Shown: positions 1-6,976 of the stretch, one piece after another
Position numbering within the stretch: position 1 is the first letter of the stretch
Layout of the letters: every line of letters begins with the position of its first letter
Virus record (IMG/VR): IMGVR_UViG_3300028569_000140
Coordinates: 1-27,733 of that record
Direction: 5' to 3' (one strand)
Source: a virus
DNA: 27,733 bases
Program-made: the position numbers and the translations under genes
Notes under the pieces: generated by a model
Seen by the model: the letters and a program-made list of their open reading frames with translations, nothing else
The model's database searches: none
What the model was told of the DNA's origin: nothing

Positions 1-19
1 TTTAAACAACATGTTTAAA
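1..19. repeat. AT-rich inverted repeat at left edge
   Basis: An 8-base arm TTTAAACA is followed by ACA and its exact reverse complement TGTTTAAA. It lies about 35 bases past the stop codon of the fibre gene on the minus strand, and a second small inverted repeat (TTAAG/CTTAA, 44-58) overlaps that stop codon. There is no GC-rich stem or T tract, so it is not a typical intrinsic terminator. It may be a weak RNA hairpin or a protein site, or it may be chance in AT-rich DNA. Confidence 0.3.
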
Positions 20-54
20 AGTGCGTGGATGCTAAAAGCAACGTTAAGGAACGC

Positions 55-705
55 TTAAACTAACGCCCACCCGCCAGCGAAAGCAACATATAATCCACTT
101 GGTGTTCCAGTGTTGTCAGTTTTATAACGTAGAGAACCAGAAGGTCCAGTCCCCGTTAAGGAACCGTTAAAAATATCAGAACAAGATATGCCTGTAGCAG
201 TGATTGTTCCAGAGGACAACAATGAGCCAAGAGAACCGGATGCCAGTATTGAACCACGAGAACCGGAAGCTAAGATAGCTCCTAAAGCCCCGGATGCCAA
301 AACAGCTCCAAAGGCTCCAGACGCTACAAGAGCGGAGTTAGCGACTATAGCACCAGAAGCAATTGTAACAGTCGCACTTCCTGCGTTATCAGCAAAAGCA
401 GCACCGATTTTCTGCCAAGATGTGCCGTTCCAAACTTTTAAATAGTAAACAGCAGTATTGGAGTCTGTCCAAAGTTCGCCTCGTGAATTACCCGCTAAAC
501 CCACGGGGGTCGCATTAGGTGGGTTATTTCCATAAGAGGAAGGACCAATCTTAATTACGCCCCCAGCAGAATCCTCAAAATAAACTCCTGGATCTGCAGC
601 GCCAAAATTAATAGCGAGTTCTCCGTTAACAAAAATGTTGCCGCTGGGTCTATCTGAAGCATTACCAGATCTTAGTAAAAGAGAGGTAACTGGAATTGAC
701 GTCAT
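55..705 (-). CDS. Tail-fibre-like structural protein with 9-residue repeats
   Basis: 216 residues. The first 55 or so follow the N-terminal pattern of cyanophage tail-fibre proteins: LLLRSGNASDRPSGN, then GELAINFGAADPGVYFEDSAG and IKIGP. This segment usually anchors a fibre to the virion. Residues 73-101 contain the RGELWTDSNTA...VWNGTSWQKIG pattern, also common in such proteins. Residues 128-163 are four 9-residue repeats of the form ASGxxGxxL, followed by a short C-terminal domain (SLRYKTDNTGTPSGLYVAFAGGW). The start is the ATG at 705, with GGAGGAA about ten bases upstream. It is short for a fibre, so it may be an adaptor or short fibre, or one part of a multi-gene fibre. It is the last gene seen in the minus-strand virion block. 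Role by family pattern: fairly sure. Receptor: unknown. Confidence 0.7.
   Translation of the reverse strand: MTSIPVTSLLLRSGNASDRPSGNIFVNGELAINFGAADPGVYFEDSAGGVIKIGPSSYGNNPPNATPVGLAGNSRGELWTDSNTAVYYLKVWNGTSWQKIGAAFADNAGSATVTIASGAIVANSALVASGAFGAVLASGALGAILASGSRGSILASGSLGSLLSSGTITATGISCSDIFNGSLTGTGPSGSLRYKTDNTGTPSGLYVAFAGGWALV
217..324 (-). repeat. Four tandem 9-residue coding repeats in the fibre gene
   Basis: Residues 128-163 of the fibre-like protein read ASGAFGAVL, ASGALGAIL, ASGSRGSIL, ASGSLGSLL, a 27-base period. Glycine recurs at positions 3 and 6 and a large aliphatic residue at position 9. The DNA copies are diverged, so this is a protein-level repeat rather than a recent DNA expansion. 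It probably forms a repetitive trimeric shaft, but the fold cannot be told from sequence alone. Confidence 0.75.
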
Positions 706-706
706 A

Positions 707-2248
707 CTAGTAAGTTCCTCCGTTTATAAAAGTGGGTGGACCGCTTGGCGGTAAAAGAGTACCGTTAGTATACTGGCCGCCGTCTAAAGTGTTCGACGAA
801 CTAGAGGTACGGACTCCATTAGCGTAACTCCCGCCGTCATAAATTTCTTGCGGGAAGCTACCAGGATTCAAGGGATTAAACTTATCTATAGTAAAAAGTT
901 GAAAATTTGTATCTTGAAGCTCAGTCAGGTCATTTAGCTGACCAAAATTTAGTGTTTTAGCGACCATATTATATTTATCAGAGTACAAGAGATGCTTTGG
1001 TAGGCCACCAAGAGAAGGACTATACCGTGACCACCAAACTAGATCTTCTTCTCGTTTTAAGAAAGAAGTTTGTTTTCTCAGATCAACTTCAAATTTTTCG
1101 CGATAGTATTCATCCATAGGTTCATCATTGGGTTGATGCAAGTGAAACGAAGTTACGTTAAATAAATTAAACCTACGTTGCATATCCCAATATGCAGCGT
1201 ATATATGTTTACACCATCTAGGTTGAAAATAGAATAAAGAAGGATCAGAGTAGTTAGCTGTGTTGTCGTATTCAGGAGGAACTGTATAGACTTTATTTAA
1301 GTAAACAAAACCAAAGGTTCTAGCATAGCCAGGGTAGTCTATTGAAGGATTAACTCGTGCAGGAGCGTCAGAACCGGCGTCAAAAAAACCAGGATCAATG
1401 TTTAGTACATTTGTATAAGGATATCGCTGCTTTAAAGAGAGGTTATAGAAATTAAAGCTTTCTCGGCTTAGAAAATCTTGGCAAGAACACTGAACTCTAA
1501 TTTCTGTTGTTAAGAACTCTCCTACTAGAGGAGGCCCTGTAGCCGGTATAACAAACGTAGTCGGATTAACTACAGACCAACTCTTGTCATCAGCAACTGA
1601 TAAAAATAAAGTATTAAAATCCGGGCTAATGCTTGGGGTTGTAATTACACCGTTTAAACCCACAGCAGTAACGGTGTAGTTGTTGTACCCGTACAGTTTT
1701 TCCGTACCATCAGCTCTAAATCTATCGGATAGTACTTCTCCAGTAAAATACGAAATAGGTGAGCCAAATCGTTGACTTAAGACGACTGCAAACGTAGTTG
1801 GATCGTATTGAGTAACAGACTGAACTGAAATACCAAAATCCAAAAAGTTAAATGTATCCCGTGGGCGAATACCCACCATCTGCATTCGTGTGTCACTACG
1901 AAGCGTTGGGTATACAAAAAATAAGCCAGGGATATAACCACCTACACCAGCGGTACCCGATACATAATATTTAAAAGAAGAATAGACTAAACCACCATAC
2001 GCACCTTGTGCATACATACTGAGCTCATAACCACGGCGCCAACGTGACCACAATGATGCGTAATTATAGTCACTGACGACACTATAATTCTTTGTACCTA
2101 TGGCAGGTCTAAACCTTCGCTTAAACGTTAATGGATTAAGAAGTTGATACTTTTTATCCGCACCAGTAAGGTTTGAAATAGATGCAAACGAACCAATCCC
2201 CTTAGGGTCTTTCGGAGCGAAATTATCTGAGCCTTTTTTACGGGCCAT
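707..2248 (-). CDS. Probable virion (tail/neck) protein with split SWIM-like CxC...CxH motif
   Basis: 513 residues, not assignable to a named family by eye. It is rich in Tyr, Phe and Asn, as phage tail or baseplate proteins often are. Residues 254-259 read CSCQDF and residues 346-351 read CKHIYA. Together these match the two halves of a SWIM zinc finger (CxCx(n)CxH), but with about 89 residues between them, far more than the usual 6-25. The C-terminus carries three copies of a short motif (DGGSYANG, DGGQYTNG, INGGTY). The start is an ATG with only a weak GGTGG upstream. The gene lies one base from the fibre gene and three bases from its upstream neighbour, so it is co-transcribed with virion genes. 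Structural role is inferred from position; zinc binding is inferred from the motif. Confidence 0.6.
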   Translation of the reverse strand: MARKKGSDNFAPKDPKGIGSFASISNLTGADKKYQLLNPLTFKRRFRPAIGTKNYSVVSDYNYASLWSRWRRGYELSMYAQGAYGGLVYSSFKYYVSGTAGVGGYIPGLFFVYPTLRSDTRMQMVGIRPRDTFNFLDFGISVQSVTQYDPTTFAVVLSQRFGSPISYFTGEVLSDRFRADGTEKLYGYNNYTVTAVGLNGVITTPSISPDFNTLFLSVADDKSWSVVNPTTFVIPATGPPLVGEFLTTEIRVQCSCQDFLSRESFNFYNLSLKQRYPYTNVLNIDPGFFDAGSDAPARVNPSIDYPGYARTFGFVYLNKVYTVPPEYDNTANYSDPSLFYFQPRWCKHIYAAYWDMQRRFNLFNVTSFHLHQPNDEPMDEYYREKFEVDLRKQTSFLKREEDLVWWSRYSPSLGGLPKHLLYSDKYNMVAKTLNFGQLNDLTELQDTNFQLFTIDKFNPLNPGSFPQEIYDGGSYANGVRTSSSSNTLDGGQYTNGTLLPPSGPPTFINGGTY

Positions 2249-2251
2249 TAA

Positions 2252-2809
2252 CTAATAAAAACCACCTTGGGCAAATATACAAAGACCGGACGGACTTAAG
2301 CCACCAGAGACTGAAGCAGGTCCATTACCTAAATAACCAATTGCTAAGATATAACCCTTTTCAAGATATAAGGCTTCAGATTTACCTATCTCAATTGGGC
2401 GCACTAAGTTAAAGTCTCCAGTTTGCGGAGTAGGAGCAACAGTAGCAGGCAGCTCAACCCGTTGAATAAGACCTTCTGTATCTCCCGACAAACCAACTTC
2501 AAACTTACTTATAAGTAGTGAAGCTGAGGTAGAAGGTGCTGCTTGGTTGGGTGCATAGATGTAAACGCCAAAAGCAGCAGAGCGAACGCCACCATTATTG
2601 GGGTAGCCCTCGTTAGCCACGACAAAAATATCCTCAACAAGAGCTCCATCTTCTGACGGGATATCACCAACTCTGACTAGCTGGATCAGGTCCCCAAAAT
2701 CAGGATTACTAGAGTTGCCAACAACAGTCGTACCATTATTAATTCGAGCGCCTCTTAAAAAAGGTCTATCAACCATTAAAGGTTGTTTGTTGGTGCTAGT
2801 AGAGGCCAT
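2252..2809 (-). CDS. Unknown probable virion protein, beta-rich
   Basis: 185 residues, not recognised. It has no membrane segment or signal peptide. Alternating polar and hydrophobic residues with many Gly, Val, Ser and Pro (for example FGVYIYAPNQAAP, ALYLEKGYILAIGYLG) suggest a beta-sandwich such as those found in phage head or tail accessory proteins. The start is the ATG at 2809; I see no strong ribosome binding site (upstream GGTTTTAATCCC). It is three bases from the next gene downstream and 12 from the one upstream, inside the minus-strand virion block. A tail or decoration role is likely from context only. Confidence 0.55.
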   Translation of the reverse strand: MASTSTNKQPLMVDRPFLRGARINNGTTVVGNSSNPDFGDLIQLVRVGDIPSEDGALVEDIFVVANEGYPNNGGVRSAAFGVYIYAPNQAAPSTSASLLISKFEVGLSGDTEGLIQRVELPATVAPTPQTGDFNLVRPIEIGKSEALYLEKGYILAIGYLGNGPASVSGGLSPSGLCIFAQGGFY

Positions 2810-2821
2810 GGGATTAAAACC

Positions 2822-3391
2822 TTAAGGACGGAAGGGTTCAACAGTAATTGCTTGAGGCCCGGAGCTGCCAAGAGCCGCATTGATGCGGTTAGGATCAATT
2901 GTAGTAGAAGAGTTTCCAGAAAAAAGTCTTTTTAAAGCATTCGGAGAAAAAAGAAGTTCTTTAAGAATATCAGTGTTAATAGCCGGATCAGGAGTACTGA
3001 TTGCAGCGGCCATAGCTTCAGCGCCAACTCTACCAGTGCCCGCTCGTTGTTCTCGCGCACGTGCGTCTCGTCTCCGAGCTAATCCTCTCCCAAGCTCATC
3101 GCCCGCATAGCGAGTTCTAGAATACTTAGTGGGTAGACCTCTTGCAGTGCGGTAGGCGTCAGCAGCCTTCTCGGATAAATCTGCGACCCCAGTTACAATA
3201 TCTATAAGACTAGGTTCTCGAGCAACAACACCAAATTCCCCACCCACGGGGTCACTAAACCCTCCAGCTTGTGTGTAGCCATTGCCATATTCTGGTGGAG
3301 CGTAAAACGCCCCGTTGTACCCAATATCTGGAGAATAGGCATTTACAGACCGTACGCGATCTCCAAAATCTCTACCGTAGATACTAGTCAT
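2822..3391 (-). CDS. Unknown virion-block protein with basic central helix
   Basis: 189 residues, not recognised. The first 55 are Tyr/Gly-rich and probably extended. Residues 56-130 are helical and strongly basic (GRGLARRRDARAREQRAG), and the C-terminus is Pro/Ser/Asn-rich. The start is the ATG at 3391 with a good GAGGT eight bases upstream. The basic stretch could contact DNA or another virion protein. Position between the 641-residue protein and the beta-rich protein suggests a minor virion component. Nothing in it points to an enzyme. Confidence 0.5.
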   Translation of the reverse strand: MTSIYGRDFGDRVRSVNAYSPDIGYNGAFYAPPEYGNGYTQAGGFSDPVGGEFGVVAREPSLIDIVTGVADLSEKAADAYRTARGLPTKYSRTRYAGDELGRGLARRRDARAREQRAGTGRVGAEAMAAAISTPDPAINTDILKELLFSPNALKRLFSGNSSTTIDPNRINAALGSSGPQAITVEPFRP

Positions 3392-3423
3392 AAGTTACCT
3401 CAGAGTGTTATAAGTTTAACTCT

Positions 3424-5349
3424 TTATTGATAAGGCATCTCACGGCGTGGATCACTCATCCGCCGTAAAAATTCTTCCATAAAGGCTTCCTGCGGTTGTA
3501 ACTGAGGTTGTTGCATAGGCCGAGTCGCGTCGACTAATTCAAAATTACCTTGATTCGGATCAACTGAAGCGGCAGTAGTAGCCTCCACATTACCGATAGC
3601 GTTTGTAGGTGTATCAGATCCCATAGGTGTAACCACACGGGTCGTCATAACAGACTGTCCACTCTGTTGATTTGCTTCTGGGTTGGCCAGATTCTGCTGT
3701 TGGAGTTGGTAAGCCAGCATTGGGTATGACTGCGCCCAAGTGCGAAGAGCTGCGGCTTCGGTTGGATCAGAAGAAGTACCCTCAACGTATTTCATCAAAG
3801 CTTGACGAACAGGCGCTTGTTGTGTATACGCTTCTCTAGCAGCATAATAATCTTCTGCACTTCTGTAGTTCTCAGGGCTACGAGGCTCCAATGCTCTATT
3901 TACTGCGGCAGCTCGACGTGAATATTGCTCTAGTTGACCACGTCGATCACTATCCGCTCCCATTGACCCTGTAGTTGTTACGCGAGCGGGCGCAGTGGGA
4001 TCAGGAAGTCTTGGGGCTGGTGGTGGTAATCCTGGTTGTAACTGCGAAGTCGTTGCAGAATCTAAAGAACCCAACATTGTTCCGTCATTCTCACGGACTA
4101 ATACATTTGGGGTTGGATTTAAGCTAGTTGGTGTCACAAGAGGTTCACCAGGAGGAGGGCTTGTAGTTGAGGGTTGCTGTCCCAAAGGTGCCGATCCTTC
4201 ATTGTTAGAGAAAGTGTTATACACCCCCACGCCTGCACCAACTGCACCTGCTCCGATTATTCCGGCACGAAAAACTGGGTCTCTAAGCATACGGCTCAAG
4301 TCAGTCATTTGAACACCGCCGGCTGCATTACGCAATTCAGCAGCTAATATCTGATCTATTTCTCTAACGGGTACAGAGGGTCCTTGCAAATTAGGTAAGA
4401 AAGCTCTTGGATTTGCAGCAGCTAAAGGTGCTACTTCGTCAACTGCATTACCAGCCGCGTCTAAAACAACTCGATTTGTAGGGACAATACGACCAGCCGC
4501 AGCACGCATTTCAGCAGCACGTAGTGCAGCCACTTTGTTGGGTATTACTAGTAAATTAGGTAGTCCATCGGCTTCTGTGAGGAACTCGTTAGGTGGATTG
4601 TCAGCCGCCCTAACGATATTGAGCTCTGGCCTTGGTGGCTTTACTTCAATGCGACCAGCAAGAGGAGAAGGTTCAGTAAAAATAGGTTGTCCGCGAATCT
4701 CACTTGGACGAGAAATAGGAATACCCTGTTCAAACTCCATTTGTCTAGCAAGCCTCTCCTGTGCCCTCATCTCATCAAGATTTAATCTATTTGGAGGAGG
4801 TACAGGACCTTGGCGTACACCAGCTTCAGCTGCCGTCCCATACGTTTTATTACCCAGTCTTGTACCTCCAACGCCTGGAGTTCCAGGTGCGTATCGTAAA
4901 CGAGCTTGACCTCCTGCTACCTCACCAGGACCAGGTCTAAGAAACGTACCTTGGAGAGTATTCTCAGCTGATGTAGGAATTGGGCGTGCTGGTGGAGCCG
5001 TGCCACGCAATCTGTCAAAGAGTTCACTGGCTTCCTGCCGACGGAACTCGGGAAGATTCCGTACTCTGTTTGCTAAATTTACGTCTACAGGTGAAATAGG
5101 GGCACGAGGACTAGTTAAGTCAGGTAAAAAACGACGAGGATCGACAGCTTGAGGAGCACGTTCTGAAGCTTCCCGTAGTGTATTGCCTAAAGCTCTATCT
5201 GCAGGTGAAATAGGGGCACGAGGGCCAGCTAAATTAGGTAAAAGACTACGAGGATTTGGACGAGCAGAAGGTAAACGCTGTAGCAATCTTTTTGCCGCAG
5301 CTGAACCTATTGTCTGTAAGGCTTCATTTAGAATATTTCTAAGGCTCAT
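3424..5349 (-). CDS. Large Pro/Ala-rich virion-block protein with three 28-residue repeats
   Basis: 641 residues, not recognised as a known family. The N-terminal 20 residues form a short helix. Copies of one 28-residue unit (pattern NPRxFLPNLxGPRAPISPxDxxLxxxLR) lie at residues 33-60, 69-96 and 313-340. Residues 361-376 (RAGIIGAGAVGAGVGV) are a small-residue, membrane-like segment. The remainder is Pro/Thr/Gln-rich and low in complexity, ending in a short charged helix (EAFMEEFLRRMSDPRRE). The start is the ATG at 5349. Long, disordered, membrane-segment proteins in a virion block are often ejected or internal virion proteins, or tail-length and tail-tip components. I cannot choose between these. 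Upstream, 31 bases separate it from the next gene. Confidence 0.5.
   Translation of the reverse strand: MSLRNILNEALQTIGSAAAKRLLQRLPSARPNPRSLLPNLAGPRAPISPADRALGNTLREASERAPQAVDPRRFLPDLTSPRAPISPVDVNLANRVRNLPEFRRQEASELFDRLRGTAPPARPIPTSAENTLQGTFLRPGPGEVAGGQARLRYAPGTPGVGGTRLGNKTYGTAAEAGVRQGPVPPPNRLNLDEMRAQERLARQMEFEQGIPISRPSEIRGQPIFTEPSPLAGRIEVKPPRPELNIVRAADNPPNEFLTEADGLPNLLVIPNKVAALRAAEMRAAAGRIVPTNRVVLDAAGNAVDEVAPLAAANPRAFLPNLQGPSVPVREIDQILAAELRNAAGGVQMTDLSRMLRDPVFRAGIIGAGAVGAGVGVYNTFSNNEGSAPLGQQPSTTSPPPGEPLVTPTSLNPTPNVLVRENDGTMLGSLDSATTSQLQPGLPPPAPRLPDPTAPARVTTTGSMGADSDRRGQLEQYSRRAAAVNRALEPRSPENYRSAEDYYAAREAYTQQAPVRQALMKYVEGTSSDPTEAAALRTWAQSYPMLAYQLQQQNLANPEANQQSGQSVMTTRVVTPMGSDTPTNAIGNVEATTAASVDPNQGNFELVDATRPMQQPQLQPQEAFMEEFLRRMSDPRREMPYQ
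4330..5253 (-). repeat. Three dispersed copies of a 28-residue coding repeat
   Basis: The copies occupy 5170-5253, 5062-5145 and 4330-4413. The first two are separated by only eight residues and share a 20-base identical stretch (aggtgaaataggggcacgag, plus-strand sense) covering PRAPISP, which suggests a fairly recent duplication. The third is diverged (GPSVPVREID) and lies 216 residues further along. The conserved core is FLPNL-x-GPRAPISP-x-D-x-x-L, which looks like a short linear binding motif followed by a helix. Confidence 0.8.
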
Positions 5350-5380
5350 GAGCTACAAACCAGTGACTAGTAAAGTAAGT

Positions 5381-6001
5381 CTACCGCCAATTGGCGTAAA
5401 AATAGAGTCTATCGGAACGTGATACATCAGGTGGACCAGGAATAGCTTGAATAAATTCTCCGCCAGAACGTTCAAATCTGTACCTAGATGCCACGGGGTC
5501 GCGGTAGTTCGGCACATAAAGCATTTGAGCTAATCGATCGCACTCATACAAATAATTCTCACGCCAAATTCGAGATGTCTCGCGTTTATCTTGAATATTG
5601 ATCGAACGGGATACGTCACCTAAAATTGTTTCTTGTCTACTTGTTGCTCGACCTGTAGCAAGTTCAGTGAGACGCTCAGCTTCCTCACATCGTTCAATTT
5701 GTTGAATAATTTTATCGTAATAAAACTCACTTGGAACGCTATTACATGCTTCTAGTAAACGAGCGTAATCACCGGCAGGTACCGTAGCAATGTTGTACGC
5801 AAGGTGATACGCAGTGCGACTAAAGTTAAAGTCGTCTAGAGCGTAACCAAAAACCTGAGCGGGGTTTCTAGTTAGTTGATTTACAGCAGCGTAAATCGTC
5901 TCACGTTTAGTGGCGTCTGTAGTTGTAGGTTGAAATACAACTCCCTGCTGAGCAAGATAACTCTGCAGTTGTTCTAGTTCTTGTACAGTAAATTGGGCCA
6001 C
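5381..6001 (-). CDS. Unknown helical protein in the virion block (possible neck/connector component)
   Basis: 206 residues, mostly helical, charged, with no membrane segment. It opens with AQFTVQELEQLQSYLAQQG and ends with an aromatic-rich tail (RSDRLYFYANWR). No family is recognised. The start is a GTG at 6001 with no good ribosome binding site visible. A helical protein of about 200 residues downstream of the capsid genes would suit a head-tail connector or head-completion protein, but this is position-based inference only. It is followed by 31 bases and then the 641-residue gene. Confidence 0.5.
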   Translation of the reverse strand: MAQFTVQELEQLQSYLAQQGVVFQPTTTDATKRETIYAAVNQLTRNPAQVFGYALDDFNFSRTAYHLAYNIATVPAGDYARLLEACNSVPSEFYYDKIIQQIERCEEAERLTELATGRATSRQETILGDVSRSINIQDKRETSRIWRENYLYECDRLAQMLYVPNYRDPVASRYRFERSGGEFIQAIPGPPDVSRSDRLYFYANWR

Positions 6002-6071
6002 AAAGATGAAACCGCTGCGTTACAGTCTACTGCGTTTTGATAAACTAAAAAATAAGTCTGTCAGCTAAATA

Positions 6072-6563
6072 TTACTCAACATACACTGAGCCAGTTGCAA
6101 ATACTTCATCCCAATCAACTCGTTTGATCGAATTAAGTTGATCTAATTTGATAAATCGCTCACCTGGTAAGGATTGACGCAACTCAACAATTTCTTTAGC
6201 GGTTTTAAGGCCCACACCAGGTAAACATTGTGTAAGACCTTCAGGAGTGAGTGTATTTAGGTTTATACGGGTGTCCGCAGGTGGTAAAGGCTTAATAATT
6301 GGGGGTTTTTCGGGCTCATCCTTTAAAACCCGGCGATTTCGTCGTGTAGCCACATGATTTGACGCTGGTTTAGGGCTGTCATCCTCTAAAAGCTCACCAA
6401 CTTGCTCTTTGTGAGCAAAAAACACTTTACCTGTTGTGTTTGACCTAACCATCAAGTAGTCGCCTTCGTCGTATTCCGATAAAATCTCAATCTTGACACC
6501 ACTGGGCTTGTATACACTGGCTGTCATGGGCTGAGTCACTATGTGTTCAGTAGTGTAAGGCAA
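6072..6563 (-). CDS. Helix-hairpin-helix (ComEA-like) domain protein
   Basis: 163 residues. Residues 99-155 form a helix-hairpin-helix domain of the ComEA/PF12836 type: INLNTLTPEGL, then the hairpin LPGVGLKTAKEIVELR, then a second half (FIKLDQLNSIKRVDWDEVF). Such domains bind the DNA backbone non-specifically. The first 60 residues look like a small beta-barrel (GVKIEILSEYDEGDYLMVRS), joined by a basic, Pro-rich linker (RRNRRVLKDEPEKPP). The open frame begins at a TTG (6563) directly after an in-frame TAG. The first ATG is at 6527, and neither start has a clear ribosome binding site. A DNA-binding protein among virion genes could act at the packaged DNA end, or could be a stray metabolic gene. 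Confidence 0.7.
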   Translation of the reverse strand: MPYTTEHIVTQPMTASVYKPSGVKIEILSEYDEGDYLMVRSNTTGKVFFAHKEQVGELLEDDSPKPASNHVATRRNRRVLKDEPEKPPIIKPLPPADTRINLNTLTPEGLTQCLPGVGLKTAKEIVELRQSLPGERFIKLDQLNSIKRVDWDEVFATGSVYVE

Positions 6564-6585
6564 ACTCTAGTAAAAACAAAGCTAT

Positions 6586-6903
6586 TTACTCAGAAACTTT
6601 TGATTCCAAATCAAATTTACGAATAAACTCAGCTCGTTTTTCCCAGGTGTCACCTCCAGTGCGTCCCTTGGCTGTATTTATGCATTCTGCCGCTTTTATC
6701 TGGTTACAGACCAATCCGGCAAGATCTAATTCGCTTCCTCGCTTACCCGTACGCCAGTGGTGAACATTATTTAGCCACGTGGCGCCACAAATGGAACATT
6801 CTTTTCGGCAAAGTTTTAGATCAGACAACTCACGCTCGTCCACAAGAGTCACCGTGTATAGATCCCTTATACTTTGCCAGTTTGTAGAAAAAACCCAACA
6901 CAA
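6586..6903 (-). CDS. Small HNH/endonuclease VII-like zinc protein (tentative)
   Basis: At most 105 residues. It contains CSIC (residues 36-39), HHW (48-50) and GLVCN (63-67). This order resembles HNH/recombination-endonuclease-VII folds (CxxC, DH or HH, then a second cysteine group), but the second pair is incomplete: C66 is followed by C74 rather than a CxxC. The longest frame begins at a TTG at 6903, just beyond the terminator. A GTG at codon 18 (VTLVDE), with AAGGG upstream, is an equally good start. Phages often carry stand-alone HNH genes next to terminase or capsid genes. The family call is uncertain; it could be degenerate. Confidence 0.45.
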   Translation of the reverse strand: MCWVFSTNWQSIRDLYTVTLVDERELSDLKLCRKECSICGATWLNNVHHWRTGKRGSELDLAGLVCNQIKAAECINTAKGRTGGDTWEKRAEFIRKFDLESKVSE

Positions 6904-6922
6904 TATATTGAAAAGTCAATAT

Positions 6923-6950
6923 AAAAAAATACCCCTCTTGGTAGAGGGGC
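6923..6950 (-). terminator. Intrinsic terminator after the second capsid-block gene
   Basis: Read on the minus strand, this is GCCCCTC, a six-base loop and GAGGGG, followed by TATTTTTTT. It gives a six-pair GC-rich stem (6932-6937 with 6944-6949) and a seven-T tract (6923-6929). It lies about 27 bases after the stop codon of the 292-residue gene, so it should end the major capsid transcript. It has the classic form. Confidence 0.85.
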
Positions 6951-6976
6951 ACTAATTTTGGTGTCTTCTGACTTAA

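Noticed and set aside
188-445. Open plus-strand frame opposite the fibre repeats
   Set aside because: It is rich in Pro/Glu/Ala because it is the complement of the ASG repeat DNA. It has no ribosome binding site and lies wholly opposite a better gene.
4535-4909. Open plus-strand frame of 124 residues opposite the 641-residue gene
   Set aside because: It lies wholly opposite a long gene with coherent protein repeats; its composition is that of a reverse complement and it has no start signal.
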